Of a DNA stretch of 64,000 nucleotides, positions 26,026-38,379 are shown piece after piece. The stretch is from NCBI GenBank assembly GCA_019925105.1, contig JAHGAU010000001.1:1054001-1118000 (forward strand). Direction: 5' to 3'. The position numbers and the translations under genes are program-made. The stretch's first letter is position 1, and each line of letters begins with the position of its first letter. This DNA is from Niebla homalea (Eukaryota; Ascomycota; Lecanoromycetes; Lecanorales; Ramalinaceae). Below the pieces are notes generated by a model that did no database searches, was not told where the DNA came from, and saw only the letters and a program-made list of their open reading frames with translations.

Positions 26026-26400
26026 TTTTACTCTTATTTACTTAAATTTACTATATTCTTCCTCGTTAATCTTTTTATTAAAGCCTTTTTTACGGATTTC
26101 GTTTTCATTAATTTTACCCTCGCTAATAATATCGTTAATAATATCGTCGTTATTTTTTATCCTTATATAATATTCGTTATTTTTATTATTACTTTTATAA
26201 TCTATTAACTTTATATCTTTTCTTAAAACTTTAAAGGCTACTTTTGCCTCCTTAAGGACCTATTTATCTTAATAAGCTTTTTAATAACTTTACTTTACGT
26301 TATTACTGAAATTGGCCACTAAGATTAACGTCATCGGATTTTAAGTTAAGCCGCTCCCGCTATAAAGTTATTTCTAATAAAAGGCTTTAATTATTTAACG
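26026..26400 (-). pseudogene. Decayed ORF with charged C-terminus, unknown
   Basis: From an ATG at 26332-26334 the minus strand reads MTLILVANFSNN, then a run rich in TAA (former Gln), then VLKEAKVAFKVLRKDIKL, SNNKNNEYYIRIKNNDDII and KINENEIRKKGFNKKI before TAA near 26036. Upstream of the ATG the frame stays coding-like (YSGSGLT-NP), so the ATG is probably internal. The C-terminal 60 residues are highly charged and Asn-rich; many Asn codons (AAT/AAC) may be former Asp or Gly. Possibly the same gene as the frame at 26690-27230, but the two differ in phase. Confidence 0.5.
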
Positions 26401-26689
26401 ATAAAAGTTTATTTAAAAGGGTAATACTGGCTCGTTACGGATTTTAATTATAACGGCCGATTAATCGGTATAATAAAGGGTTATTTAAAAAAGATTTTTA
26501 AGCTCTTTATAAAATAATAGTTTAATTAAGTAATTAAAGTCTACTTAATTATAAATTAATATAGCTATTTAATTATTTCTTAATAGATTTTTATAAGGGT
26601 TTTTAAGGCTATATATATATTATATTTAAATATATTTATAAGCTAGGTTTCTTAAAATAAATATAATTATAAATATTATAGAGACTACT

Positions 26690-27230
26690 ATATATAGAAT
26701 TCTACCGTATAAGTTTAATTATACTTATAAATTAAATAATTTCGATTAATATACGTTTAGCCTTAAAGGTATATATTATAGAAAGCGTATCTATAATCGA
26801 TTACCCGGTTAATATCCTGCTATATATATATCGGGCATATTAAGTAATCCCTTATTAATAGAGCTTTAATCTTAGGTTTTTTAAGCTTATATAGGCTTAT
26901 ACCTTTTATAATTTTACTTTAATATCCAATATAATAAAGGACTTTAATAAGAGCCCGGAGTTCCTCCGCCTTTAAAGTATTTAATGGCCGTTACGTCCTT
27001 ATATTAAACGGGAATTCATTAACGGAAAGTACCCTCGGATTCTTCTCGAGCTAGTCGATAAAATCGTTAAGCACATAAATAATATAACTTTATATAAGTA
27101 TAAGCCGTAACCCTTATCCTCTATATTCGTTTAAACGTTAATAACAAACCTTAAACGGCGTTACGCGGTCTCCGTATCTATTAATTAAAGTAATATCCGC
27201 TAAGAATATAATTAATATATAATATATAAG
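26690..27230 (-). pseudogene. Decayed ORF of ~180 codons, unknown
   Basis: The minus strand reads nearly without interruption: LADITLINRYGDRVTPFK, LNEYRG, YIIYVLNDFID, LEKNPRVLSVNEFPFNIRT, PLNTLKAEELRALIKVLYY, KIIKGISLYKLKKPKIK, ALLIRDYLICPIYI and DINRVIDYRYAFYNIYL. Stops between the pieces are TAA or TAG. Predicted to be soluble with mixed helices. Such a long coherent frame in this background argues for a real gene, but I do not recognise the family. Its phase differs by two from the frame just downstream, implying an indel or intron. Confidence 0.55.
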
Positions 27231-27960
27231 TATAATGGTACTACTTACTTAACGGAAGCCTTTAACTATAATACGTAAGCGAAAATATCTAATAAATTAA
27301 CTTTAATCGTTAAATTAAGTAAGATAAAAAGTTATTATAACGTTTATTTATATTATCCCTTACTATATATTTATTTATTTTAGAAGTTAAGCTATTATAT
27401 ATTTTTATAAATTATATTTATTATTAATATTAAATAATTCCTTTAATTTCTATTTTTATAGAAAACCCTTAATTTCTAGGGGTTATATAGGGGTTATAAT
27501 ATTTTTAACCGATAAAAAGGTAGCTTTCCTATTAACCTTTAAGAAGAAAGCAACTTATATTAATGGCTTTTTTCTTTATTTCCTTATTATAAAATAAATA
27601 AGTATTATTACCCTTAAAGCCCCTATAAATACCCTTCCGTTAGTAATATATATCCCACCCTTAAAGTACGATCTAATTAAACCTATATTATCGGATTATA
27701 AATATAATCCTATAATAAGCCGGCGATTACGTACGCTTTAACTTAAAAAGTTATAATTTTAAGAATTAATATATATTAAGGAATCGGTAAAACTTTATAT
27801 TTTATTTAATATCTTAATCGGAAATATAAATTAATTTATTTTATAATAAAGGTCTTCCCAGATTTTATTAAGCTTTAATAAGGTTAAGCAAATAATTAAG
27901 TAATTAAAAGGTACGATAACCGTTATTAAATAATACCTTATAAATTTAAATATTAATAAA
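27231..27960. other. No gene recognised
   Basis: RIP-mutated sequence between two relics on opposite strands. Confidence 0.35.
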
Positions 27961-27969
27961 AAACAATAT

Positions 27970-28310
27970 ATCTTAATTAAAGATCTATAATGAAAACGTA
28001 ACCGTTTCCTGCTCGAAATTTGATATCTTAAGGAATATATAGAATATTGCTGGAAAAGCTAGATAAATATAAAGATCGTATATAAATAAATTAAGTAAGA
28101 CTATTAATAGATAGATAAAGGATTAATAGTAGTTTGAATCGGAAGATCAAAGGTAATAAAAGGTCTCAATTAAATTAAGGATAATCTTAATACTTACGGT
28201 TATTAAATAATACGCTTTAAAAAGGACTTTAAGTAAACGTTTATAATATAATATGAAAAGGAGAAGTTCTATAAATAAAAAGCTTATAAATAGAAATAAT
28301 AATACTTACT
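27970..28310 (+). pseudogene. Decayed ORF, unknown
   Basis: The plus strand reads RNRFLLEI, YLKEYIEYCWKS, IDKGLIVV, IGRSKVIKGL, IKDNLNTYGY and IIRFKKDFK. Several CA/TG dinucleotides survive between 27985 and 28170. Mixed TAA/TAG and a few TGA stops. No domain recognised. Confidence 0.35.
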
Positions 28311-28659
28311 TTTATTTACGTATTATTCCTTAAAATAAGTCTTATATATTAACTTATAAATTATATTATCTAGTAAGGATTCCTTAGTTTTTAATATTCC
28401 TTATTATAATTAAAATAAAAATTAAATAATAAATTAATAAGATATACCGTAAAAAAAGGTAAAGCTCTTTTTAAAAGCTTTAAGAATTAAATTAATTATA
28501 TTCTATTAATATATATTTCGTCCTTAATAAATATGGTAAATATTATATATTTAAATTATACGTAGAATCCGGATGGTTATCCCTATTCCTTAAGCTTATA
28601 AGCCTTAATAGCTTATTAATAGGGTAATCCCTTTAATAAATCCCTAGATAAAGTAGCAT

Positions 28660-28910
28660 TACCCCCATCCTATAATAATATTGCCCGTAAATCTCGATTC
28701 CTATATAGAGACGTTAACGCCGGAGGTCGTTTTAAAGAATAAAAGGGAAACGGTATTAATAAAAGTTAATTTAGACGCAAATATATTAAGCTCGTTATAA
28801 AACGATAATACCGATTAACGTAAAGAAGATATAACTCTATATTCTGGATATAAAAAAAAGGATTATATATTAAGTTTATAGTAAGCTAGCCTATCTTAAT
28901 ATCTTAATTA
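28660..28910 (+). pseudogene. Decayed ORF, unknown
   Basis: A frame with few stops reads YPHPIIILPVNLDSYIETL, TPEVVLKNKRETVLIKV, NLDANILSSL and RKEDITLYSGYKKKDYIL. The run from 28668 to 28815 has no stop at all, which is unusual here. Unrecognised. Confidence 0.4.
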
Positions 28911-29495
28911 ATTAATAGACCTTTATTTATATCCTTTAATTTATAAATCCGATTAATAACGTATATTAAAGTATTATAGCGTTTATAATTAAGTCTTTTC
29001 CGTTTACTTTATATGTTTTAACGTAACTATAAGAACCTTAAGCTTAATTATTATTATAATAATATTTAATAATTATTAAAACTTATTTATAATATAAGTT
29101 AAAGTTAAAATAAATATTACTTTGGTTTTCTTAAATAACTTAAGTATCTTCTTAATAAATAATATAATTAACGCTTTAATACGTATCCGCATAAGGATCT
29201 TAGCTTTTAACGAGCTTTTTAACGAGTTTAAAGGTAGATTATAAGACGAGTATTTAATATATTTAATATAATTAAAACTTATTTAAACTCTAAGATTCCG
29301 TTACTTTAGTTTTATTCTTTTAATTTATAAATCTTATAAAGTTAGATTATATTTTATATAAATATTTTAATAATTAATTTAAGGATCTTCTATAAGCATT
29401 AATTAAATAACTTAAACGTTTAAACATATAGTGCTTATTTATATAACTTTTAAATCCTGGTAAGGTTAATAACGGTCGATTAAAGATTATTTAAC
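28911..29495. other. No gene recognised
   Basis: A plus-strand frame near 29170-29350 (IRIRILAFNELFNEFKG) may be a coding relic; not extended. Confidence 0.3.
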
Positions 29496-29499
29496 GAAA

Positions 29500-29815
29500 A
29501 TCATTTTTACTTAAGTAATTTTTAGTTTTCTTAAACGTTTTTAAGCTACTTTTATAAATGCTTTATAAACTCCTTAAACTCTAATAATTACTATTTATAT
29601 CTTATTATAATTATTTTATATTCTGTTATTGGATCTGAAGTTTTAAGGCCGGCTTACGTTACGCCGATTTCATCCTTAATAATGTCCGGCTTAAAAATAA
29701 AAGTCTTACCTTATAAGAGATTTATAACGTTTATAAATACTTTATCAATATTAAACTCGGCTAAAATATCTTCCGGATCGTAAGCTTACGGATTACCGAA
29801 TAATTATAATTAAAG
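29500..29815 (-). pseudogene. Decayed ORF with C-terminal coiled coil, unknown
   Basis: The minus strand reads YDPEDILAEFNIDKVFINVI, GKTFIFKPDIIKDEIGV, AGLKTSDPITEYKIIII and LLEFKEFIKHL, followed by a Lys/Gln/Leu-rich helix. Stops are TAA/TAG and sit where glutamine would fit a coiled coil. 'NPx..DPEDILAEFN' loosely recalls the C-terminal 'YNPEvVL' block of pogo/Fot1 transposases. No DDE motifs were found upstream, so I leave it unassigned. Confidence 0.45.
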
Positions 29816-30199
29816 TTAAAGGTTAATCTATAATAAAATATAAGGCGGCAGAAAATAAACTTATAATTAATTAAAATAAATTGATATATTATAATAAAGA
29901 TATATAATAAATACGGCGGTTATATTACCGTATATTAAAGCGTTATTAATATTATTTATTTTATTAAATTTATTTTTAATATTATAGTAATTAATAAATA
30001 TTTTATAGATATTAACTTTAAATATATTAAATAAATTTAAAAGTTTTTTAAAACCGAACTATACTATATTTTCTATGGCTTTATTATTATTTCTTTATTA
30101 AAAGTAATTATTACTTCGCCTATTTATAATAAGAATTATTTATTTTATTTAATTTTACTTCTGCTTTTTATTATATCGATCTTTAAGCATATTAAACGC

Positions 30200-33100
30200 C
30201 GTACCGCTATTAATTCCTATACAATATTATATTATAATCCGTTTAAAGAATATAAGCGGCGTATAAAAGCTTACGGAATATCTTTATCGGAATTATAAAA
30301 GGGAAACGGAATCTTTAAAGGATAAAAACCTTAAAAGTTAAAAGGAAAAATTAATGGCGGAGCTTAAGGTATTAAAATTATAAGGTAAAATTAAATAACT
30401 TAAATATAAATAAAATATATTACGAGATAAGTACAACGTTATATAAGATTAATTAAAGACGCTTTAAAAGGTTATAGAACTTACTACTTAAGATTTAAAA
30501 TAATAAAATATTAATTAAAATTAGGTTCTTAATTAAATCCGTAAGCTTATAAAGGACGGTTTTTAACGTTATTTGGAAATAAAATAATAATCTAAACCAT
30601 TTTAAGTTAAAAGGATAATTTTTAATCGTATTAAGGACGTAATCGACGGGGCAATAAATAATATCCATAAAAAGAGACGTATTAAATAAGCTAGCCGTTA
30701 AATATCTATATAAACGTAAATATAAATAAATATAATCTACGTATCTTTTTAACGCGAGGTAAAAAGCATATTCTTATTAACCCTTATTTCAGATAACTTA
30801 TCTCCCTAAATTACGTCCTTTAAATACACCTTATATCTATGTTTCTTTTCGATTTATAATATAACTCGTTATAAGTACGTATTATAAATTAATAACTTAA
30901 ACGTTCGGTACTCCTTAAACGGTATCCTCTATAATAAAGGTAAATTAATTAAATTAATCGCCAAATTACCGGACGTTAATATTTAATATTTATCTTTAGT
31001 ACTTTTTATAGAATATAAGGCTAAAGATATCGCCGTCCGGCAATTATTCCCTTATTACTTTTCCTCTTATAAGAAAAAGAATAATAAGAGTATAATAAAT
31101 CTTTATATTAATATAAATACTTCCGATCATCCTTTATTCTTAACCGATATAAACCCTAAATATAGCGTTACGACCGATATAATTAACTTTTATTATAAAA
31201 TTAAAACCTATATCGTTAATAAACTTATAAATAATAATATTAATCTCTTTAATCTGGTATAAGCACGTATATTCTATAGCTTAAGTAATATAATTTATAT
31301 CTTTATTGACGATTTTATAAGTTTTAACGAGGTCATAAAGAAATTAAAAAGTTAAATTATAAATATTTAAACTTACGGAATTATATTCTTAATTAATATT
31401 ATTATTATTTTTATAATAAATTACTTAAATCCAATATATTAAGTTTTATAATAAATGGATTTGGATTTCAATCTTTAAAATCCGCTTTTTAACTTTTTTT
31501 CTTTTATTTTCTTATTCTTAATATTTAAAGGACAGAATTCCTGTTTCGTCCGACGTTATGGTCTTAAGGAGGCTTTACTATATAAAATATATAAGATACG
31601 TTAATTCCGCCGTAAATCTATATGCCTCTTTTTTATGAAATATTTTAACCTCTTTATATAGGATATTATTAAATATATAATTATAAATAAAAAAGCCTTA
31701 GATTTAATAGACCTCGCCTTTAATACTTAAGGTTACCGCGATAATTACGATTAATATATTTAACGTTATTTTTAATTAATTAACGTTAATACGCTTTCTA
31801 TCGGTATTATAATATATTTAACTTTTACGTTACGGATAAACGTATATTTTAATAAATATTATCGTTCATTTATTTAAGCGTTTACTATATAGCTTAATTA
31901 ACGGATAAATAGGCTTTAATCCGAAGTTAATATTTAATAAGATTTATCGGTTTTTATCCTTTAAGGCCCTTTACGTTATATATACGGATCCCGTAAGGGC
32001 AGAAACCGTTATTAACGAAGTACAGAATCTTTTCATTTAATAAAATGCCGATTTAATTTAATAATATAAGTAAATAGTGAAAAAGTATTATTTTCTTTAA
32101 AATACGCTTAAGAATAATAGCACCTATCTTATTTATTTAAACCGGTTACCTAAGCTCGTATTAAGCTACGGGCACATTATTTATATAATTTGTTTTTAAC
32201 GATTTAAGGAGCTAATTCCGGGATATTATACGTAATATATTATCCCGCGGTATACGCTATACGTTAAAGGAGTTATTATTAAAGATATCCGGTTATTAAC
32301 TACGGGAGTACGTATATTAAGCATTAACGGCGGGGGCGTCTAAAAGGTTACTCCTCTTAAGTATCTTAATATTATTTAGTTAATCCTTAATAATAACTAT
32401 AAAATATAGGATTTATTCAATCTAACGGTTAATATAAACTTAAATATATAAACCCTTACGGACTATAACGCGATACTTATTTTTATAATTAAGGGGGCTT
32501 ACTTATATTAAGACTATTCTTATACGGTTAAAGCGTAACTTATTATATTTATATTTTTAATACTTTAATTAAGTATTTCTTTTATTAATAAAAGTTATTT
32601 ATAAGGAATTAATTTAAGTAAATAATAAAAATAATCTTATATTAACTTTAAGATAATATATACTTTTTAAATAAAATTGAATTAACTTTATAAAAGCAGT
32701 TTAAAGATTAATAGGTTTTTAATTATAAACGTAATACGTTATATATTAAGGTCGCCGTAACGGGTTTATTAATAATTAACTCAGAAACCGTTATATTTAT
32801 AAACTATAACGGTAATAATCCCCCCCTTTAAGAATATAATAAGTTATCCCTTTAATTATATAAATATTATCGGCCGATAAAACAATATAGGGTATCGGCT
32901 TTCATAATTAATATAGGAAGGGGAAGAAATACATATCTGGTAGGCATAAGTTATATAAGTTCCCTATGTATAATCCTTATATAGTCCTATTAACGGCTTA
33001 ATAAAAGGGTAATAACTATAGTACCCGGGTAAATATAATATTAAATTATACCAAGGTTAAGTTAACGTAACTTCTAAAACTATTCTAGCTAATAAGTATC

Positions 33101-33980
33101 CCTAGGATCGGTTTAATCTAAAACGGTATTATAAAGTATAATAATCCGGTAAATATTATTATTTAAAAGGTTTAACGTATTTAACTTTAATATATAAAAT
33201 TTAATTTAATATTTTCATTTAGTACTGGTAAGGTTAAAATATCCAATACGTTATTAAAGAGGAATAAACTGATCTTACGGCTATAATAAGTCTTTATAAT
33301 AAGTATTAACGTTAAGTCAATATAATAATAAATAATAAATTACTTAAATAACTTTAAGAAAAAGGATTACGTTTGCTTAAACTTTAAGCTTCTTAACTTT
33401 ATAATCGATTTAAATAACGTAACTTATATAAACTATATCCGGGGGTTATTATATTTTTAGCCGAAACTCAATTAAGATTACCGTATAGTTATAACCGGTT
33501 TATTAATATCTTCATTCTACTTTACGTTAAATAGCTGTCCTTCTTATTTAGCTAACTTATAGCTATATAAGGGATTTATCCTTTACCAGCTTTTTAAACT
33601 TACGATATAAAAGATTCTTATTACGTTAAATAAGAAAGTATAGATATTTAATATTATTAACGTAAAGAAATATTTCTTAAGCCTTTATAATCCGCTTTAA
33701 GATCGTTATTAAAAGTATAAACGATATAAGAAGCCGATTAATTTTAAAGTTAATTAATTCATAAACGATATCTATATTTATATTAAATATAATAAGGATC
33801 TTATATTAAAGTATAAAGAATATCCTTTACGGGTTATTAATGCTTTCTTTATAAACGTAAAATAATTTATAAAATAATAAGGATTAATAAGTAACTTCGC
33901 TATTATTTTAAGGGACTTAAGCTTACCGTATTAAAAAGCGAAAAAGGGGTTAAACAATTACGTTTAATTACTTAAGCGGA
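30200..33980 (+). pseudogene. Large fungal patatin-like phospholipase protein, RIP-inactivated
   Basis: A relic of about 1250 codons. The N-terminal part (30230-30500) is a coiled coil (RETESLKDKNLKSQKEKL). Then come KLIAKLPDVNI, LSLVLFIEYKAKDIAVRQLF, NTSDHPLFLTDINPKYSVTT and IIYIFIDDFISFNEVIKKL near 31290-31350, matching the 'ViCiFADDfgsLd' block of this family. A RING-like cluster follows at 32105-32250, where SYGHIIYIIC stands for SCGHxxCxxC: Cys codons TGC became TAC. The patatin domain starts GVRILSINGGGV at 32310-32345. The GTSSG serine motif reads N-I-N-L-N at 32431-32445, so the nucleophile is lost. VKVAVTGLLIINSETV..FINYNGNN near 32750-32810 and a C-terminal KHEYP..VINAFF-like block (YKEYPLRVINAFFI) near 33810-33860 complete it. 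Patatin domains cleave acyl lipids; patatin-like genes recur as Starship cargo. Confidence 0.85.
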
Positions 33981-34439
33981 TAATACTGGATTAAGGAAGA
34001 GATTTAAGTAATTAAATAATTAATTTTTATCTTTTTTTTTATTTCTTTTATAATATTCTTTATCTTTATTTAATCCCGCTTATTTAAGGGTTTTTATTTT
34101 ATAAAAATATAAAAGATTATAATATTTATTATATATTCTATATAATTAATAGGCGATATTATACGTCCGGCCCCCTTATAAAGCTAATAATATCTAAATT
34201 AATATCTTTTGGCTTCTACTTTTATTTTATTTTCTTTTTCCGGATTAAATAACTTATTTATATAAAAGTATTTATCGTATTATTTATAAATAGAAATTTA
34301 AGTTAATTTAATATATTTATTTATACTTCTTTACGATATTTTTTACTTACGTTAAAGCTTTTAATAAATATATATTTATATTTATGTTTTATAAGTTGTT
34401 TTTTAGTCTGCTTTCTTTCGTTTTTTTTATATTTCTTAT

Positions 34440-34880
34440 ATTACTTTTTCTTATATTACTTTTTCTTATATTGCTTTCTCTTATATTACTTTTTTTCGTA
34501 CTTTTTATTTGGCCTTTTTTCATATTTCTTAATCTGCTTTTTCTTATGTTGCTTTTTCTTATGCTTCTTATTCGGCCTTTTCTTATATTTTTTAATCTAC
34601 TTTTTTTTATACTGCTTTTTCTTATACTTCTTATTTAACTTTTTTTTATATTTCTCAATCTACTTTTTCTTATATTGCTTTTTCTTATGCTTCTTATTTA
34701 ACTTTTTTTCATATTTCTTAATCTATTTTCTCTTATATTACTTTTTCTTATACTTCTTATTCGGTTTTTTTTTATATTTTTTAATTTATTTTTTCTTATG
34801 CTGCTTTTTTTTATGCTTCTTATTCGGCCTTTTTTATATCTTTTAAGCTTATATTATTTTCTTTTATACTGCTTTCTTTT
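34440..34880. repeat. 63-bp tandem repeat
   Basis: The block cttcttatt..ctttttt..atatttcttaatctacttttt recurs with cttctta at 34564, 34627, 34690, 34753 and 34816, a strict 63-bp period; degenerate copies extend on both sides. The period is a multiple of three (21 codons) and is kept without indels, suggesting it was maintained as coding sequence. Confidence 0.9.
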
Positions 34881-34934
34881 ATATTACTTTTTTATATATT
34901 GCTTTCTCTTATGCCTCTTAATAAGTTTTTATTT

Positions 34935-35130
34935 ATACTTTTCGATCGGCTTTCTTCCGTATTTCTTAATCGGCTTTTTCTCATACCTCTTAATCGGGTT
35001 TTTCTCGTACTTCTTAATTAGCTTTTTCTTATACTTCTTAAATTACTTTCTTTTATATTTCTTAATTAGCTTTTTCTTATACTTTTCGCTTAACTTTTTT
35101 TCATACTTCTTAATTAATTAATTTTCGTGC
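34935..35130. repeat. 24-bp tandem repeat
   Basis: Units of the type cttcttaatcggctttttctcata recur with the cttaat element at 34965, 34989, 35013, 35037, 35061, (35085) and 35109, a strict 24-bp (8-codon) period in about eight copies. It abuts the 63-bp array, with a phase change of two bases between the arrays. Confidence 0.9.
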
Positions 35131-35160
35131 TTTTTAAGCTATTCTCTCCAATTCTTCTTA

Positions 35161-36025
35161 TATTACTTTCTCTTAAACTTTTTAATCCGTTTTTATCCGC
35201 TTTACCTTTTTATAGTCTACCCATATTATTTACGCTATTTACTTCCGTTCTACTTATAGATCTTCCGACTCTATATTTATAAAGGATATTTTAATTAATA
35301 TTTTATTACCCCGTAATAAACGTTTTACTTTAACTTTTTAATAATTATTACGTATTATCTCCGTTATTAAATCTTATAACTTTTACTTAATCTTATACCC
35401 GTAGATTCTATATTAATTTTATATATTTATATCCTATATATAATTTTCTATAACCTTTTATTAATACTTAAACGTTATATTTAAGAAATTATACGTAATT
35501 ATATAATTTAATACATTAAAGTTAAACGTTATTAAAGATTTAAATAAGTTTCCCGTTATTTCTTTATATATTAATAATATTTTACTTTTAAAGATTAAAT
35601 TAAGAAAGCTAAAAAAGGCCGAATAAATTAATTATTATATAAAGAAGGATATAATACCTTTACTTTAATCGTCTTGATATAATAATTATACTTATTTATT
35701 TAATAATTTTAAACTATTAATAGCTTTTATTTACGCTTTTTTAAAATATTTTCGCCTTCGGTTATAAAACGTTTTTTAACGGAGCGTAAAACGACTTCCT
35801 TATTAGCTTATATAATATTACTTTTTAATCGCGTTATCTTTAAAATATTAAAGCTTAAATAATTAATTAAAGCGTTAAAATTTATTAATACGGATTGATT
35901 AATGGATTTCATTAACTTTATTAAATTATCTTTTTTTTAAGGATTTTCGGGGTATTTAAGGGTAATAACGTATAACAAAGGTTTATAGTTGCCGATAAGC
36001 GATATTTATAGATACGGTAGCAGTT
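35161..36025. other. No gene recognised
   Basis: RIP-mutated; should contain the 5' part of the minus-strand repeat gene, but no start or conserved block is readable. Confidence 0.35.
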
Positions 36026-36029
36026 AAAC

Positions 36030-36370
36030 GTCTCTTAAGATAAGTAGATTTAATAACTTAAAGGATTATCGAGATTATCGATTTTAATATAAAGGCTTTT
36101 TTTAAAGCTAAATAAATAGTTTCGCCGGTACGTACTTTAATTAACCGTATTATATAATCTATAAGTACCCTTAAATAGCCTATATTCTTAAAGAAAATAT
36201 ATAATAATAGAATAAGTTTATTAATTATTAATATTTATCCAAGGATTATTTAGCGATCGCTTTTATTTATAAAGCTAAAAGTTAAACTTTTAAGTATTAA
36301 TTATTGAATTTCAGTTATATCCCTTATTAAGGCTTAAGGTACGTAGAGTTTTAAAGCCTTTACGGTAATC
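36030..36370 (-). pseudogene. Decayed ORF, unknown
   Basis: The minus strand reads ILKSLTFSFINKSDR, LIINKLILLLYIFFKNIGYL, RVLIDYIIRLIKVRTGETI and YLALKKAFILKSIISIIL with TAA stops only. 'LKSLtFs.iN.R...I' loosely recalls the entry to fungal NACHT-domain proteins. No P-loop follows, so I do not assign it. Confidence 0.4.
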
Positions 36371-37620
36371 CTATCGATTCATTATATAGCATTATAATCT
36401 CCGGAGACGATATCGCTTTATATATCCTTTATATACTTTAAATAAATAAAAAGTTTTTAACGGAGACGTTAAAATGCTTTAAATTATATAATAGAAAAAG
36501 GATATTTATATTATTATAATATATTGCTAATATATTATATTATATATTATTTTTTTATCCATTAAATAAAGCGGATATATTTAAAAGGGTATTAATAGCT
36601 ATTATTAACTTAGGTTTACGGAAGAGCTATTATAAATAGCGTCTTTTATATAAAGTTAAATGGTTTTATTACCGGCTTTTAAACGTTTAATTATATTGAA
36701 AGTAATATAAACGTAATTTACGGTAAATCTTACTATCTATTAAGGGCTTTTTATTAATATACTCCTTAATTAAGTACGTTTTTACCCGGGTATTAATATT
36801 TACGTCCGGCGGTTAATTTCGCTTTTATTTAATACTTATATTATACTTAATAAATATAAGTTTATAGTTTATTATTTATTATTAAGCGGAAGGATATTTT
36901 TAGCTGCTTTAATCCGGTATTAACCGTATAAATATTATAAATAAAAGCCCTTAAAGAAAATAAACTTAAATATATTATAATTCAAATAGGATAAGAAATA
37001 CTTATAATTTAACCGCGATACCTTTAAAGTATCGCGTAAGGATTACTCCTTAATAATTACGGGAATATAATTATATATATTTAACCGGTAATAATCCCGG
37101 CGTAAATAAAACTATAATCTTATTATATTAACCGTATTTAAATCGTTGAAGCTGGCTTATAAGAAATAAAGTTATCTTAATTTAACTTAGGTTATCCTTT
37201 AATAATATAATCTTTTATTTACTTCAAGCTTTACTACCTTAAGAACTTTAATTTATAATATTAAAACGGTTTATTATTAAGAGATTATTAAGATATTTAA
37301 AGACGTTATAATTAAAAATACTTAACGTAATTTTACTTTTTATTTAAATTTATATTTAAAAATAAATTTATTCTTATATACTTATATTTTATTAAGGACG
37401 GAATTAACTTAATATTAAACCGTTAAACTTCCTTTATTTTACTTTAAAAATTTACGGAATAAATCGCTATATACGCTATATATTTAACTATATATTTCCT
37501 TAACGTAATCCGGGCTTTTACGGGCTTATCGTTTTTCTCCGTTATAACTTTAAGTAATAAATTAGTTTATTAAACATAATTAAATCGAAGCCGGAACCCT
37601 TATTAATAACCAATAAACAA
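36371..37620. other. No gene recognised
   Basis: RIP-mutated AT-rich sequence; no frame assigned. Confidence 0.35.
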
Positions 37621-37629
37621 TCATTTATC

Positions 37630-37745
37630 CGAAATAAATAAGTATTTAAAAAGTTGGGTATTCCCGCCTTAATAAAAGGGTTACTTATTTAAAATAAATA
37701 AATAGTTAAGAAGTTAAGGATACTTACCTTAATAAGAAAGTTACC
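37630..37745. repeat. 60-bp repeat, two copies
   Basis: ataaataag...aagttgggtattcccgccttaataaaaggg at 37634-37680 recurs as ataaataaa...aagttaaggatacttaccttaataagaaag at 37694-37740, exactly 60 bp later (20 codons). On the minus strand both read NPFIKAGIPNFLNTYLF-type units. Differences between copies are mainly transitions. Confidence 0.7.
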
Positions 37746-37959
37746 GTAAAAAAGCTATAAGCCGATATATTATATAAAATACGATTGATTTATAATAATC
37801 GCTATACGTTAACGTAACCACTCCCGTTAATACGTTATAATAAAAACAATAAGGGAATAAGAAGCGTATAAGCTTTAAACTTAAAGGTATAAATAACTAT
37901 TAGCCTTATTAAAGATTTTCCTTAACGGGGGAGTTTATCACGTTGTTTTCCCCCGTTTA

Positions 37960-38215
37960 ACTATATCCCTTAATTAGATCGTAGCAGTCTTACCGTACCC
38001 GTCGAAACAGGAATTAATTATAATCCTTAAATAAGTAAAATATAACTTACGCGGTTTTTAGATATTAATAAGTTATAGGTTATTAACGGGCTAATATACC
38101 TTACCGCTAAAGGATTTAAGCATAAAGGTTTAAGCTATAAAAGTATTTTACTTAACGTTTAAAAGGAACTTAAGATTAATTAATTACGCCTTATCCCTTT
38201 CTTTAATTAAAGCTT
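37960..38215 (+). pseudogene. Decayed ORF, unknown
   Basis: The plus strand reads DRSSLTVPVETGINYNP, LTRFLDINKL, VINGLIYLTAKGFKHKGL, SYKSILLNV and LRLIPFFN, with TAA/TAG between pieces. Unrecognised; may belong with the next frame on this strand. Confidence 0.4.
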
Positions 38216-38379
38216 ACCTATTATAATAATAGGATAAGAATATTATATAATATATCGAGGATTTAATAATAATATTATAACGTTTATAAGACTTATAATA
38301 TAACTTATAAAGAAATATAATAATAACGGGTATTTATAAATCGTAGATTTAAAGCGTTAATTAATAATATCACCCGCTA

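Larger units (their letters stand above)
34384..35160 (-). pseudogene. Repeat-protein relic over two tandem arrays
   Basis: The plus-strand leucine/phenylalanine-rich frames here are antisense shadows; the minus strand makes more sense. In one minus frame the arrays read lysine-rich units (KKPIKKYE, 8 residues; KKKQYKKK, 21-residue unit) with few stops. In the next frame the 63-bp unit reads as three heptads, with TAA/TGA at positions fitting Gln/Arg (-EKAI-EKVD-EI-KKVK-EA), a good coiled-coil pattern. In that frame the 24-bp unit reads -EVREKAD. Either a basic, nucleolar-type tail or a long coiled coil is possible. A minus-strand ATG lies near 35220. Many stops were introduced by RIP. Confidence 0.5.

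Noticed and set aside
31295..31330. FIDDFISF read as a retrotransposon YxDD box
   Set aside because: It lies in the conserved 'IFADDf' block of the patatin-like protein family, in frame with the RING-like and patatin parts.
34384..35121. Two plus-strand hydrophobic ORFs (84 and 107 codons) as membrane proteins
   Set aside because: They are antisense shadows of the A/G-rich minus-strand repeat arrays; the Leu/Phe/Ile richness follows from the repeat composition.
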